DNA from: Diadema setosum
Lineage: Eukaryota > Echinodermata > Echinoidea > Diadematoida > Diadematidae
Reading direction: 5' to 3'
NCBI RefSeq assembly: GCF_964275005.1
Contig: NC_092702.1
Span: forward strand, 8,728,330 to 8,792,329
DNA length: 64,000 bases
The notes under the pieces are model-generated. The model saw nothing but the letters and a program-made list of their open reading frames with translations. It was not told the DNA's origin and ran no database searches. Each line of letters begins with the position of its first letter. The first letter of the stretch is position 1. Below, one piece after another: positions 24,481 to 36,611 of this stretch. Both the position numbers and the translations under genes were made by a program.

Positions 24481-24834
24481 AAAGGGGATGGCTAGAAAAT
24501 GATCATTGGGAATCAGTGGGAATGCTGGGGGATGATTGTTCCAATCCTTGGAGGATACATTTTAGAGTACATTTTTTGTTCTGTGAAAATTATTTGCTTC
24601 ATAATGGTCTCATATTCAAGTAATGTGCAGTTTAATGTTTCCGGGTTAGCATGCCTGTACAGTGACGGGGAATTAAACAACACATTACTTGAATATGAGA
24701 CCGTTCTGAAGCAAATGATTTTCATACAACAATAGATATATTAATGTACTCTTTAATGAATCCCGCTAGAATTGGAAAAATCATCCCCGAGCATTCCCAC
24801 TGATTCCCATTGATCAGATACTAGCCCTCCCCTT
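24481..24834. mobile_element. Fully palindromic MITE, about 355 bp
   Basis: The left arm from 24481 (AAAGGGGATGGCTAG) is mirrored by the right arm ending at 24834 (CTAGCCCTCCCCTT). Complementarity continues to the centre near 24655. A half copy is found at 35084-35286. No coding potential. Confidence 0.75.
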
Positions 24835-25041
24835 GAAAGAAATTATCACAAACTCACGTAAATTTTCTGACTTCTAGTGATACCCTAACTTGAATATCCA
24901 AACAGTGCACCTATGTTCGAAATCTGGTGTTCCACAAAAAAAAAGTTACATTTTCTCTTCGTAAACATATAAGTTTCATCTACATATGTACATACATTTT
25001 TAATGGAAACACATGCACAAGCACACGTGAAAGGTGCGAAG

Positions 25042-25045
<4 letters not shown>

Positions 25046-25086
<41 letters not shown>
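25046..25086. repeat. (TA)n microsatellite
   Basis: Uninterrupted TA dinucleotides. Confidence 0.95.
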
Positions 25087-25090
<4 letters not shown>

Positions 25091-25624
25091 ATTTTTTGGA
25101 GTGAATTATACAAATATATCGGGATATGTAGTGATATAATTGTTTGATGTATAATGATGATGTAGGAAAGGATATTATCAAATACATTTATGAGTGGAAT
25201 AATTATATGAAAGTGATATACAGCTGTATATTCATAGTTTTTGTATACATGTAGCTGTAAATGTCGGGTTAATGTATTATGTTATTATGGTGCATACGTT
25301 ACTGTATGTTAATGTGAGTGAGTTTCATTTTGTACTCTATGACATGTCTGATTGTGGTGTACCTGTAATGTATTGAATGTTAATTTTGTTGCGATATCCA
25401 AAGTATAAAGAATTTCCAGAGTGGACAATTTGAGTAATCAATCAATAAATCTCCTCTTCCGTTTATCAAGTTCAGCGTGTAGGCATTCTCTCTCTCTCTT
25501 TCTCTCCTTCTTCCTTTGTGTTTTTGCTCTAATCCTTTCATTCGTATATTCCCCTCAGTTTAGTCATGTCACGTTGTTGTGTCTCTGTTGTTTGTTTCAT
25601 TTTGTTTTATATTTTTTTGCATTA

Positions 25625-25662
25625 TAGATAGATAGATAGATAGATAGATAGAGAGATAGATA
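25625..25662. repeat. (GATA)n microsatellite
   Basis: Nine GATA-type units directly adjoin a LINE-like 3' end on the right, so the tract may be that element's tail. Confidence 0.9.
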
Positions 25663-25860
25663 TTGGTTTATTTCATCAAAAGGAAAATACATAGCAGCCC
25701 AGAGGCTGAATTGCGTGTTCTTGATGAAAATATACAAACGAAACAAAACAATACAATACGATAATCATTCACATTAAACAATCTCTAATTATGCATAATT
25801 ACGTACTTGTAATTATAATAAGTATTTTTGAAGATATTTTAGAGTGGTCTAAAATCTACA
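25663..25860 (-). mobile_element. Probable LINE 3' end
   Basis: Begins TATTGGTTTATTTCATC and runs into A-rich sequence on the plus strand, the usual look of an inverted non-LTR 3' UTR with its tetranucleotide tail at 25625-25662. No protein-coding part was identified. Confidence 0.4.
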
Positions 25861-26100
25861 AGCAATGCTCCTGGTCAGAGAAGAAGAGAAGAAGAGACGA
25901 CAAGTGTACATGCAGGGTAGTTCTCATTTTTACCCTGCAAACATAACTTTGTAATTCCAGTATGTGTGCATATCTTTATTAGTTTGTTAATTACCATTGA
26001 ATGTCACACTTTGTAATGTATGTTTGCTTATGATTGCATTTTTGATTTACTTTGTGTTATGTTTTGTTGAAAGAAAAATGAGAATAAAATAAATAAAATG
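25861..26100 (+). mobile_element. Probable LINE 3' UTR, plus orientation
   Basis: Ends GAGAATAAAATAAATAAAAT, a composition seen at non-LTR 3' ends. Coding similarity is absent, so the call is weak. Confidence 0.3.
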
Positions 26101-26669
26101 AAATCCACATGCATAGCTCCATAGCTGCATACACATTAACAATTTGTTTGCAGACTATTAGACCAACATTCTTTTTTGTTTTGAAGTACAGCTGAACAGC
26201 TGAATTTTCTTATCAGAACAAAGCTCACCGAGAAAAAACAAACAAACATGTTTATCCTTGCTGTACCCTACCAGCAAACCCCCCCCCCCTCTCCTCCTTC
26301 CCACTTCAAACAGTCTCTTATAAATGTATGACCTATAACTATAGTATTATCATGCTCTTTCGTTGAACTGTTCTTTGAAGTTTTGTCTATAAATAAAGGC
26401 TAATCGCACACTGTCTGTGCAACGGCTCCAGATGATCGACTCGTACGTATTTGTGCATGCTATTTAGCTAATACATTGTAAGCCCTACAGTGATTCATTT
26501 CTTCGCGCCACTTGTACGAGGCTATAATATGATTCATTTAAAGGGAAATTATCAAAACGTAAAAACAGGTTTGTCCTTCATATCATTTTAAAAATGAAGA
26601 AATAGCTTTCTTAGATTTTTGGCTTTGGTATAGGCATCCATGATAAACAGATATTATTTTGTTTTTAAT

Positions 26670-26845
26670 GAGGCCTACTCGCACAACCCGGATAGGATCG
26701 GCGGTTGCGGAACGTTTCTGCGTACTGCCTATTGTGCGGTATATTCGTTCCGCGGAACTAATCGACTGGATTCAGCCAGTATATCGGTTCCCCCGGAACC
26801 CGGAACGGATCGACTGTGACACCGGCACGATAGGTCACGTTATTA
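26670..26845. repeat. GC-rich palindromic repeat, second unit
   Basis: Shares CCAGTATATC, GGCGG and the block CGTGCCGGTGTCACA (inverted) with 21110-21330. GC content and CpG density are far above the flanks. Confidence 0.45.
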
Positions 26846-27525
26846 TCATCAACCTTGTTATCAACGTAAAAAGATATAGCGCCATCTCTTGTCCAGAGCT
26901 GTATTATGCGATATGTAAATGCAGCTCTGTGGAATACACTCACTACTATACAAGTCTCTCTTTAACATACCTAGTACTCAGGAAAAAAAAAAATCAAGTT
27001 CATATTTCTTGTAGATATTTAGCTATATTTGGCTAAAACTTAATGTATCAAATACCATATGAAAGGTAATTTGATTTGCCATCAACGTGATAGGTCAATT
27101 ATAAGGAACACTTTACGCATGAGTGAACATCTTTACTTCTCTTCCAAGATCGGACTACAAAAGTAAAGATTGAAAAAAAAAATGAACAAATTGTCATTCA
27201 TGCGTAAGTGCTCTTCCATGTAACAATGATATAAGAACAAAAGACAATTTCAACACAATAGAAACCGTGAATTAAGTTGCAAAAAATAAACCTGTGATCT
27301 CTATAATATTTCTTGAAGCCTAAAAGCTCAATAAAGGCTAAAAATAATGGAGGAACATAAAGAATCTCTTGTCAAATGATGAAAATGATGGGAATTTGAA
27401 TTGATTTATCAAATTAAAAAAACTGTAGATAATAATTCGTTCAGTAATTTGATTCTTAAATTATTGAATTAAAATGAAATAAAGATATTATGTTCATTTA
27501 GTTATCATTGTACCCTTACTCCCTT
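26846..27525. other. Gene-free AT-rich stretch
   Basis: No exon or known element. GCATGAGTGA at 27118 and TCATGCGTAA at 27198 suggest a small fold-back at 27090-27230. Confidence 0.3.
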
Positions 27526-27528
27526 AGT

Positions 27529-29280
27529 GGCGTAGCCGGGGGGGGGGGGGGGGGGGCGATGGGGGTGGTGATGGGGGTGGTCGCCCCCCCCCCCCCACCC
27601 CCACCCCCAAGATTTGGACCGGAGATTTGGGAGGCGGAAAAAAATGCGTGTATACTGTATGCATGCACATGAAGCGGGTCTCCTTTTCAACCTTCCATCA
27701 AATAAGATCATAATTTTTTGAATATTTCATTCAAAGTGTGTACCAGATCGTTGAATTTCAACTCAAAATATGCAAAATCTCTCCCCCTCTGTGCCTCTTT
27801 CCCTAGCCTTAGTACACTTTTTAGATTTACAAAAAAAAAAAATTATGAATAATTCTGAGTGCTTAAGACTTATCGCTTATATTCCGAAAACTCAAACTTC
27901 CCTCATGTACAAGGGGAATTTCCCCTTTTAATCAACCCTTTCCTAACTCAGTCCCCCCCCCCCCATCACTTTTTTGCAATGATTTCCCAAATATTCCACC
28001 AAATATGCGTATACGAGATATCTCAAATTCAACCTTAAAAAGGCAAAAGCTTCATCTGACGGGAAGGGTGGAGATAACACTCGCCCACGTCTTCTCCCTG
28101 CTCGCCCGCCCCTCCCCCTCCCTCCCCCCCCCCCCATGCATATAGAAGTAGACTTTGGATATACTCACACTTTGAACATATAAACAGTTTTCCAAATATG
28201 ACACAAAATGTGTGCACAAAAACGTTTAACTGCAATCAGAAAATTATACAGAATCTCCTTCCACAGACGCATACACTGCTCTTCTGATTGAAAAATTTAT
28301 TCCAACAAAAGTGTGCGCCAGATTGCTGAATTTCAGTTCTAAAAGCTTAAAACTGAAAAAAAAAAAAAGCTTAGGCTCCCTTGAATATGGGAGATGTATC
28401 TTGCCACCCTTCCATTGCTTGTTACCCGCTATAGACTTAGTACATTTTTGGGAATGACAATTTTCGAATTTCCAACAAAAAGTGTGCTCCAGATCGCTTT
28501 ATTTCAATTCTTAGAACGCAAAAGCTCCGCCGAGCGGGAGGGGGAATCCCCCTCCACTAAGCTCTTCCTCACTGGACTTTGTACATACACACAGATGATG
28601 CACATTCGGAATAAGAGCTAAATTCCGTGATTTTAACACTTCGATGAAAAAGTATTGCACCAAAAATTTGCAACAGATCGCTGAATTAAAGGTCTGAAAA
28701 TGTAAAATTACCTTGGTCTGGGAGGGGAAATGCCCCTACCTACACCCTCGTGTTCTGAAAATGTAAAATCACCTTCGTCTGGGAGGGGAAATGCCCCTAC
28801 CTACACCCTCGTGTGCGTGCTTTTTCTGTTTGATTGCTGAACAGACAGCGTTCATGATATTCAGTGTCAGAATTAATACAAGACGGTTATTTGAATAATA
28901 CCCTTTTATAGCCACAATGTTCAAGTATGATAATCGACATGAAAATATATTGCTACCTTAAACAAGTGGGACTGTTTCAAGTCGATAAGACACGCAAAAA
29001 CACGCAAAAACATGCATCAACTTGCACCATTTGCAACATCAAAACGCAAAAAGTTCTCTCCGTGGGAGGGGGGACACCCCCTCCCACACCCTCCCCTTCC
29101 CCCTCGCTCGCTCCTCTCGCTTGGGCTCAGTCGCGTTCATGATATTCAGAGTAAGAATTTTTTTAAATGATACCATTTTATACGTATTATAGGCAAATTG
29201 TTGATAATAATCTACACTAGAATATACTGCAACCTTGAACAAGTCGGACTTTTGTGGGCTATACCCCTGAAGATCCGAAG
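27529..29280. repeat. Array of diverged repeat units with G/C homopolymer runs
   Basis: Starts TGGCGTAGCCGGGGG. A motif of the type CAGATCGCTGAATTTCA recurs at about 27747, 28320, 28491 and 28674, each followed by a ...AAAAGCTC... and ...GGGGAAT.CCCCT... block. Within it, 28693-28753 and 28754-28814 are a recent 61-bp tandem duplication. C runs occur at 27951 and 28125. Family unknown. Confidence 0.55.
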
Positions 29281-30580
29281 GTCATGATCAAGCAACTAAA
29301 ATCACTTCACTTCTAATACTCAGATTGTACAACCAACTTATAGAGGAAGGTTATAATCATATAATAGCAATTACAGAGTCAATCACCTGAATGAATATTG
29401 GTTGACATCAATAACACCACTGAGAATAAAACTATACCTGGATGAAAGGAGATTTGAAACTAAAACAATGTACATTAATCAGTCATTGCACCGGAACATG
29501 CCATATTATTATGCACTATATAAAAAACATAATCGTCTGGTTGATAAAATTTATGTTACTTTATAATTTTTGTTATATACCTATAAATTGCATAAAATGA
29601 AAGACAAATAAGATAAATACGTGCATCATGATTTTCTTCTTATTGTCATGTTAAAAAGAAAATAGACTTCCATTGGTTCATTGCATTCTGTACTTTCTGA
29701 AGAGAAGAGTCATACACCATCATCATTAATTCCCACGGGTGACATTATAGGATAAGGCTACAAAATGATAAAGTGCGACCGTTTCAATGAAGATTTTGTT
29801 CCAGTACTGTTTGTGCTTTAATAGCACAGACACCCATATCAGAATAAAGTCATGAACTTCTATGCGAGCTGAGCATGGTCCATTTTCCATTGGTTCGTTG
29901 AAGAATATGTTCATGAGGCATTTGACATAATAGACACATAGGCACATACAAGTGATCTTTATACACATGACAACTGTGTATACTGGTACTGGGCCAATGG
30001 AGCTAACAGCCTTTGACACAGGTGGAACCATGCACAGATTTTTCCCAATCATTTTATCGATGCAGGACTCGAGTGGTGATACTCGAGTCAGAAAATCGAA
30101 TATAAGTCTCTAAATTCTCAATCCTGATTGGCTGATCATACCTGACTTACGTTCGATTATCTGACTTAGGTTTGATTGCATATTTTTATGCATCAGGTCC
30201 CAGTTTATTGATGGCCAATGCTGAAGGTCAGCACAGAGCTTGAGAGATATCGGGACAATGCACTTGCATGCCTTGTCCCGTTCCCTCAAAGAGGCTTGCG
30301 ACAGGTGCGTCTGAGAGGAATAACGGGAAAAAAAATGGGATATATTGGATAAGATTGTTCGTAGATGTCATTGTAGTCCCTTCAATACCTACTTGCGCTT
30401 CAGACTGAGTGCAAGAACTTCACTGCAGATAAAAAAAGTGCAATCATAAATGCATGTTGAGCGTTGACTTTATTTCCTTTGTCATTTCCCTATGGAAATT
30501 ATAACTATATAATAATATATAGTAGTGCCCTATATATGCAATTGAATTCCAAATGATAAACCAAAATGATAATGAAAGAA
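29281..30580. other. Gene-free stretch
   Basis: AT-rich DNA. An imperfect inverted pair (GAGTCAGAAAATCGAATATA at 30084, inverted near 30150-30172) is the only structure seen. Confidence 0.35.
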
Positions 30581-30581
30581 T

Positions 30582-30682
30582 GTAAATTAAATCTGTTCGA
30601 CTGGACTTACTTGTGAAAATCAAGGAGAAAACAGTTTCGTGACTCGTTCACAAGTAAATCCAGTCGAACAGATTTAATTTAC
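30582..30682. repeat. Near-perfect hairpin with about 36-bp arms
   Basis: The left arm starts GTAAATTAAATCTGTTCGAC and the right arm ends GTCGAACAGATTTAATTTAC, with one mismatch and a loop of about 28 bases. The direct repeat ATAATGAAAGAATGT lies at 30569-30583 and 30727-30741. Confidence 0.8.
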
Positions 30683-30741
30683 ACGCTTTTAGCATACTAC
30701 CTGGATGAATCAAAATCTACATCGATATAATGAAAGAATGT

Positions 30742-32230
30742 TTTGATGTTGATGTCACATTTGCAATCTTAAAGCCTTTAATATCTTTATTGTTATTATC
30801 ATTGTTATTATTGTTATTATTATTATTACTACTATTATATTCATCTATTTATCTATTTATTTATTCATTTGGCCATACAAGTGCCGCAAATGACATTTGC
30901 AAGATGAGCACATCCACTGTGGATTTTTTTTCTTTTTTTTTTACAAAGCCATCATGAATAATGAAAGTGAATAGAGAGGTTTCCATGAGCTTTTGATATG
31001 AGATGCGAAGGCTATAAGACGACGTATAGCCTCCCAGGTTGGACAATGGAAACAACAGCTGTCTCGAGCATGACATTGTGCAAAACACCATTTTGCCTCA
31101 TTCTCGTCATCTTTAGCGTTTGTGTCGTAGATCTAAAGCTCGCTATTATACAAACCACAGCATCAGCAGAGAAACAGTAACGGATTTCATTTTCGTCATG
31201 TGCACTTGAAATATTGTCGGAGACCAGAATAAGACTTCCCTATCCAATGTACTATTGATGGCTCCCATACATACACCCCCTGTGCATTTATCAAAACACA
31301 TGCAGATTTCAGCTTAATTCCTCAAATGTTATGATTATAACACAGACAAGAAAGTGATGACAAAAAGACAGAAAATGCTAACCGTACAAATTTTGACGCA
31401 CTGGAGACTAGACTCTGGTCCTTTTTGCTCCCTATTTTTGTTTCGATTTATCTTCAGATTTCTTCTTCTCCCCTTCCTTCTCTCCACTCCCGCTGCTACC
31501 ACCTCCTCCTCCTCCACTGGCCTTGTTCTTCTCTCTCTGCTCCTGTGCCATCCTCCGGTAGATTACATCACAGGGATGGTCCAAAGTACTCTCCTCAGTG
31601 GTGAAGTTGAAGTAGTAGATATCACCCGATGAAATTTCCTGACTGCATCATCAATAATGGAGGAAATTGAGGAATAAGCTTTAAGCGTGCCATCGAGCAC
31701 ACGAGATAACTTCAATCGCTTTCTCGACCCTTTTTAAATCCGATATACGACAAGAAAGCGAAATCTGAGATCTCGTCATCTCGACTAATTAATAAACGAG
31801 TCCAAGAAGGTGAAAAGGCAAAATGTTGTATACTATACTCAGTATTTATCTCGACTTTTCTGGAATCAGAGAGTTTAGCTCAGTTATCATCTTAACTTAT
31901 GCCATCTTGATATCTATCAAATTCTACAGTATATAGTTTGTATATATCGCATTATGCTGGAACTATACAATAAAGGAAAGTATAACGTTCAGACTATGAA
32001 AGAGTAATGTGCTCGTTGAGAGTTGGCGTTGCATGCGATGAGCTGACTTGCTAAGCGTTTCTTGGTTCATTTCCCTTGTCATGAAGTCATCCTTAAAAAC
32101 ATCAGTTGCCATCCGATCACGATTAGCTTGTGATATTTATCACACAAAATAACGCCCAAGATATTCCCCAGGCCATTTACTCATTTCCATTTATTATGTA
32201 CCACTTCGTTTCTATTTTCTCAACTGCACA
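30742..32230. other. Gene-free stretch with a (TTA)n tract
   Basis: A TTATTA-type simple repeat runs at 30785-30840. Pyrimidine-rich sequence at 31440-31560 contains codable but biased open frames. No exon recognised. Confidence 0.35.
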
Positions 32231-32231
32231 C

Positions 32232-32402
32232 AGGAGCGGATCCAGGAATTCCGTATACACTGAGGGGGCGCGTTTACAAAATTAAATGGGGGGCGCACGC
32301 ACCCCTCCCCCATTTTTTTATTTTTATTTCTTTTGTTTCAACAAAAAATAAAGGGGGGGGGGGCGTGCGCCGGTTGCAGTCCTCCCTGGATCCGCCCCTA
32401 GC
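32232..32402. mobile_element. GGAGCGGATCCAGG-type MITE, copy 1
   Basis: The ends GGAGCGGATCCAGGAATTCC and CCTGGATCCGCCCCT are inverted repeats. The interior has a GGGGGCGCACGC segment and its inverted partner around a T/A-rich core. A second copy lies at 37908-38072. Confidence 0.65.
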
Positions 32403-32449
32403 ACATGTTTATTATACGACGTCACATAATTATTATAGAGAACGCGTTC

Positions 32450-32575
32450 GCGTACCACAACAATGTCAGATTTGCTGGCCCAAAGATCTGGAACGAGTTG
32501 CCACTCCTCATGAAAGATGCCAGCTTAAAACCAAGCCTCTGGCTGTAAAAGTTACGCGATGACTGTCGTCCATTT
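32450..32575 (+). mobile_element. LINE C-terminal fragment
   Basis: One frame reads NNVRFAGPKIWNELPLLMKD, the conserved GPKIWN.LP motif at the C-terminus of non-LTR reverse transcriptases. The fragment is short and stops soon after. Confidence 0.55.
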
Positions 32576-32774
32576 TAAATCATCTGTGCCCGTCGACTCT
32601 CCCCCTGTTCTAGATCTTGGATACGTCCGTCACTCCCCAAATAGCCCCCATTGTTCTTGCTATGTAGGCCAGTGCAATTGATGCATGTTTACGTCATCAT
32701 AATGTCAATGTCCGTATAGGGTCAATGAACTGTGTCCCTGTCTTCGTCTGTCTCTTTCTCTCTCCCTGTCCATA

Positions 32775-33030
32775 TCTCTTTTAAGTTTAAGTTGATTTAT
32801 TTCAATTCCAACAAAACAAATTAGGGATACAATGAAATGTTCGCACATACAGTTAATGTCACGAAATCAGTACAACAATGTGATGAACATAATAACATAT
32901 CATGATAATAAAGACACAGGTAAATCATTAACAGAGATAAAAATAAATGTTATAACATTATGGTAAACTCAGAAACAAAATTGTTGGAAATGGAGGGGGC
33001 TGCTAAAAAGTGGAGCTCGTATATGAAGTC
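32775..33030 (-). mobile_element. Probable LINE 3' UTR
   Basis: Begins GTTTAAGTTGATTTATTTCA on the plus strand and contains GGAGGGGGCTGCTAAAAAG, a phrase I associate with non-LTR 3' regions. Orientation is inferred from the terminal TTTATTT. Confidence 0.4.
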
Positions 33031-33324
33031 CCCTCATAAAAAAGGGAAAAAATCAAATTGCATAAAAAAGGACTGTTTTGTATATTATCTCCACTTCTTG
33101 TAATATCGTATATCATTGCATATTCTACGTCAAGGGCACAATCGCTACAAGTTCTTTAGTTCTTGAGATGTGCCTAAACATGTTCCAATCTATAGATTAT
33201 ATTTAAGCATGCACTGTATAAGTGCTTTATAGTTGGAAATAATGTATTGTATCCAGTGACCGAGGTAATAACAGTCTGTGAAGTGTATTGAAAGTATTAA
33301 CAAGATTGAAATGCACTAGTTATT

Positions 33325-33480
33325 CAATCCAATTCTATTTCTTTATCTCCATTGAACAAAAGGCGATACACTACACAAAATATACAAGCAAAAAGTATAT
33401 TGAAGAAGTATAGACACTGTGACGAAACTATATCTCTGTTGGAGTTAATTTGTTTCGTCACAGAAGAGAGACACCACTTC
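33325..33480. repeat. LINE-like 3' end followed by a short inverted repeat
   Basis: ATTCAATCCAATTCTATTTC resembles an inverted LINE 3' end. A perfect inverted pair CTGTGACGAAAC / GTTTCGTCACAG lies at 33417-33462. Confidence 0.35.
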
Positions 33481-34809
33481 AAAACGCTCGCAGCCATTTA
33501 GCCGATAGGCACAGGACATAAAGCACACGAAAAGCCATTCATGATTAAGGTGTCTGTTCCTGCTGGTTTTATTGAGAGAGTTTCTTCGACATGGTTCACA
33601 TCATTGTGGAAAGAGTTAGCACAGAGGTGCCTAGCAGCTCCTAGGTCAGCACTCAGCGACGTCTAGATATCTTCTGAAGACAATTTTCCTATTTCTTGTC
33701 TCCCACAAAATTGCTGATCTTTGAAAAGCCACTACGAATAGAGGGAAAGTAAAGTTGTCCTATTTGGACAAGTCAGCCATTTACAAGATTGAAAGAGTAC
33801 ATAAAGGGAAACAAAAAGAATAACTACCATGGTCCAGTCAGCACATTGCTGCTCCTAACTTTTGTACTGTCTCAAATTCACATAAAGACGTATAACATGA
33901 AAATTAACTCCTGACCAATCACACCACTACTCCTTTTTACATAACGTATCTTCCTTCTTGTCTGGAATGAGAGACAAAGAGTTATAATCAATATAGCATC
34001 TACACTTTTGACCAATCATTAAGAAGGTCAGTCTTACATATGTTAAAGTTTGTCTGAAAATCTATTCAAAGAAACACAAAAGAAAGTTACTTTTAGCCAA
34101 TCATCTCTCTGTCTGGACCTGCTATGTATATATTTTTATTTCTTGCTAGCCTCCTACCCTAAGGGTTAAGACCACCTGACCTTTGAGATGTTTGTCCCTG
34201 GACAGAGGATTTATGTTACATTGTAGCTACTTTGGACTGCCACCTGTTGTGGTCTGGAGATGGGGACTAATATATACAGTGCTATACATTTAAATGTGAA
34301 ATGGACACTACTATACGCATGAGGGTATTTCCCACAGAATAATTGAGCTGACATAATTATGTGCATGTCACAGACACTAAGAATAGTACTATTGATATGT
34401 AAATGCGAATGAATGTACAAATTAATGTGAAACAAACGATGAGTATACTCTGCAAGAATGACATGAAGAAGTAAATAAAGCGATGGAAAAGATTGATCCA
34501 CTATAACGCACAGCTTGTGGACATGGATCCTTCGGTAAACAATACTGGTTATATAGCATGCATATCCAAAATGCATCAAGGGCCTACACATTTGATAAAA
34601 GTATTTGTTAACTGTTATAATGAAAGTACATTGTCAACAATACTTAAAAAGTACCAAAGATATTTAATATACTTAAAAAGTACCAAAAAATACAAATGTA
34701 CAGATGATATTATCATCTGTACTTTTGCTGAAAACCAATGTCATTGAACGGAACTGAGGCTTATCCGTATATATAGCAACAGTGTCCCGGGAAAAGGGGA
34801 TGTTGTTTC
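33481..34809. other. Gene-free stretch
   Basis: AT-rich, with a 21-base palindrome at 34701-34721 (ACAGATGATATTATCATCTG and the next base). No exon or known element. Confidence 0.35.
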
Positions 34810-34924
34810 CTTGATTGTCCAATACTTCACTCACTCATTCACTCATTCATTTACATGTATTTTCATTCTCATTTTTCTTCCAAATAAACACAACACAGAA
34901 TAAATCAGGAATTATATCATAAGC

Positions 34925-35420
34925 ATATAACATTATACATTAGAATGTGCAAAGCGATATTCTATAGAATGTGTTCCAAATGAAGTGTTTAGAGTATTGT
35001 GCAAAGCGCTCATAATGCCCCAATTCGATTATTGTGATCTAGTATGGTCAAATTGCTCTTTGTAACTATTGAGAAAATTGGATGCCTGTACAGTGATCTG
35101 TACAGGAATGCTAACCTGGAAACATTGAACTGCACATTACTTCAATATGAGACCATTCTGAAGCAAATGATTTTCACACAGCAATTGATATATAATATAC
35201 TCTTAAATGAATCCCACAAGGATTGGACCAATCATCCCCCAGCATTCCTATTGATTCCCACTGATAAGTTACTAGCCATCCCCTTTAGATGTTATGAATT
35301 GTATTTGTACGTTTTTACCCATCTGCAGGGCCCTCATTAAAAGCAGTTTTATAACTGACGAGGCTGCCCTGGTTGAATAAAACTGGAAATAATTAAATGA
35401 AATAATAAATAAATAAAATA
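34925..35420 (+). mobile_element. LINE 3' remnant interrupted by half of a palindromic MITE
   Basis: 34990-35080 reads VLCKALIMPQFDYCDLVWSN, a typical reverse transcriptase thumb motif with a stop soon after. 35084-35286 is half of the MITE seen whole at 24481-24834. 35287-35420 resumes with a LINE 3' end containing GAGGCTGCCCTGGTTGAATA and an AATAAAT-rich tail, typical of CR1/L2-like elements. Confidence 0.6.
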
Positions 35421-35913
35421 TAGTATATAACAACTATAGATAGAAATATACCTTCGAAGGAGAGGAAAATCTATCAATTTATATAGGCCTAATGTGAATA
35501 CTTAGCATCTTATTTTCACTTTACTGCACTTTCCTATATATATCATGATGGAGAATGTCATAAATTATGACAAAAAAAAATGGTTACCATGGTTTCCAGC
35601 CAGCTGGGAGTGGTTTAGTGATCCCTTCCTTAGCAATCCACATCAACTCAGGCTCAGTCTCAGGATCAATGCCAATCATTGTTGTAGCATACTCATATAG
35701 TTCTGAAAAGAATAAATTTCTCCATTCGATGACAGTGTCAATTTCTAATCACGTGATTATCAGGTGATTTCGTCAGATAAGCACACTTACAACTCGGCCA
35801 TTTAGAGTTCAAAATTAGGCCTAATTGTAAAGAATCATACAAAATATTTGATGACGGTGGTAGCTTCGTCCGATCCTCCTATATGCATGTATACCAATAC
35901 TCGTTTTTTTTAA

Positions 35914-36205
35914 TTCATTTCACATTTTCAAGAGTCAAAGAAATTAATCATAAATTCAAAGGGTAAACATCAGTCAATTCGAATGCACAATAACGTTGCA
36001 ATTCATAATCATAGTCGCAGAAAGTCTTTACCAAAACTAAATCCTCTTAGACATGCATTATTCATTTCACATTTTCAAGAGTCAAAGAAATTAATCATAA
36101 ATTCAAAGGGTAAACATCAGTCAATTCGAATGCACAATAAAGTTGCAATTCATAATCATAGTCGCAGAAAATCTTCACCAAAACTAAATCCTCTTTGACA
36201 TGCAT
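35914..36205. repeat. 147-bp tandem duplication
   Basis: Units 35914-36060 and 36061-36205 differ at only a few bases. The period is a multiple of three, so an open frame of 71 codons runs through both. The encoded peptide matches no family I know. Confidence 0.75.
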
Positions 36206-36611
36206 CAAAGGAAATCTCTGATAGCGAATGATTTTCAGATTTTTACATCATGGGCCCTGTTTTATGAAGAATTATAATATATGGCTGATTTCTATCAAAA
36301 GTCTGTAGCAGCCTCTATGGTAAGAGAAGTTACAATCAATTTTATCTTTTGATCAAACGGGGCCCTGAACAACTATAAATCGGTTATGGTACATGTACAT
36401 GTATAAGTACAGAATTTCAGAATTTAAAGTGATCGGGATGAGGAATAAGAATGTTTGCAAAATTTATAACAAATCATAATGAAGAAGGATGATGACGTGG
36501 CAGCCACAACATAAGAACACAGGAGTGTGGGCTAAAGAAAGCAGAACAAAATAGGAAAGAATGTGTACTATTTTATTATATGTAGATTCTACACAGATGT
36601 GAACTTATTAA
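36206..36611. other. Gene-free stretch
   Basis: AT-rich. GGGCCCTGTTTTATGAAGAA at 36251 and its partial inverse GATCAAACGGGGCCC at 36350 suggest a 115-bp fold-back MITE. Confidence 0.4.
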
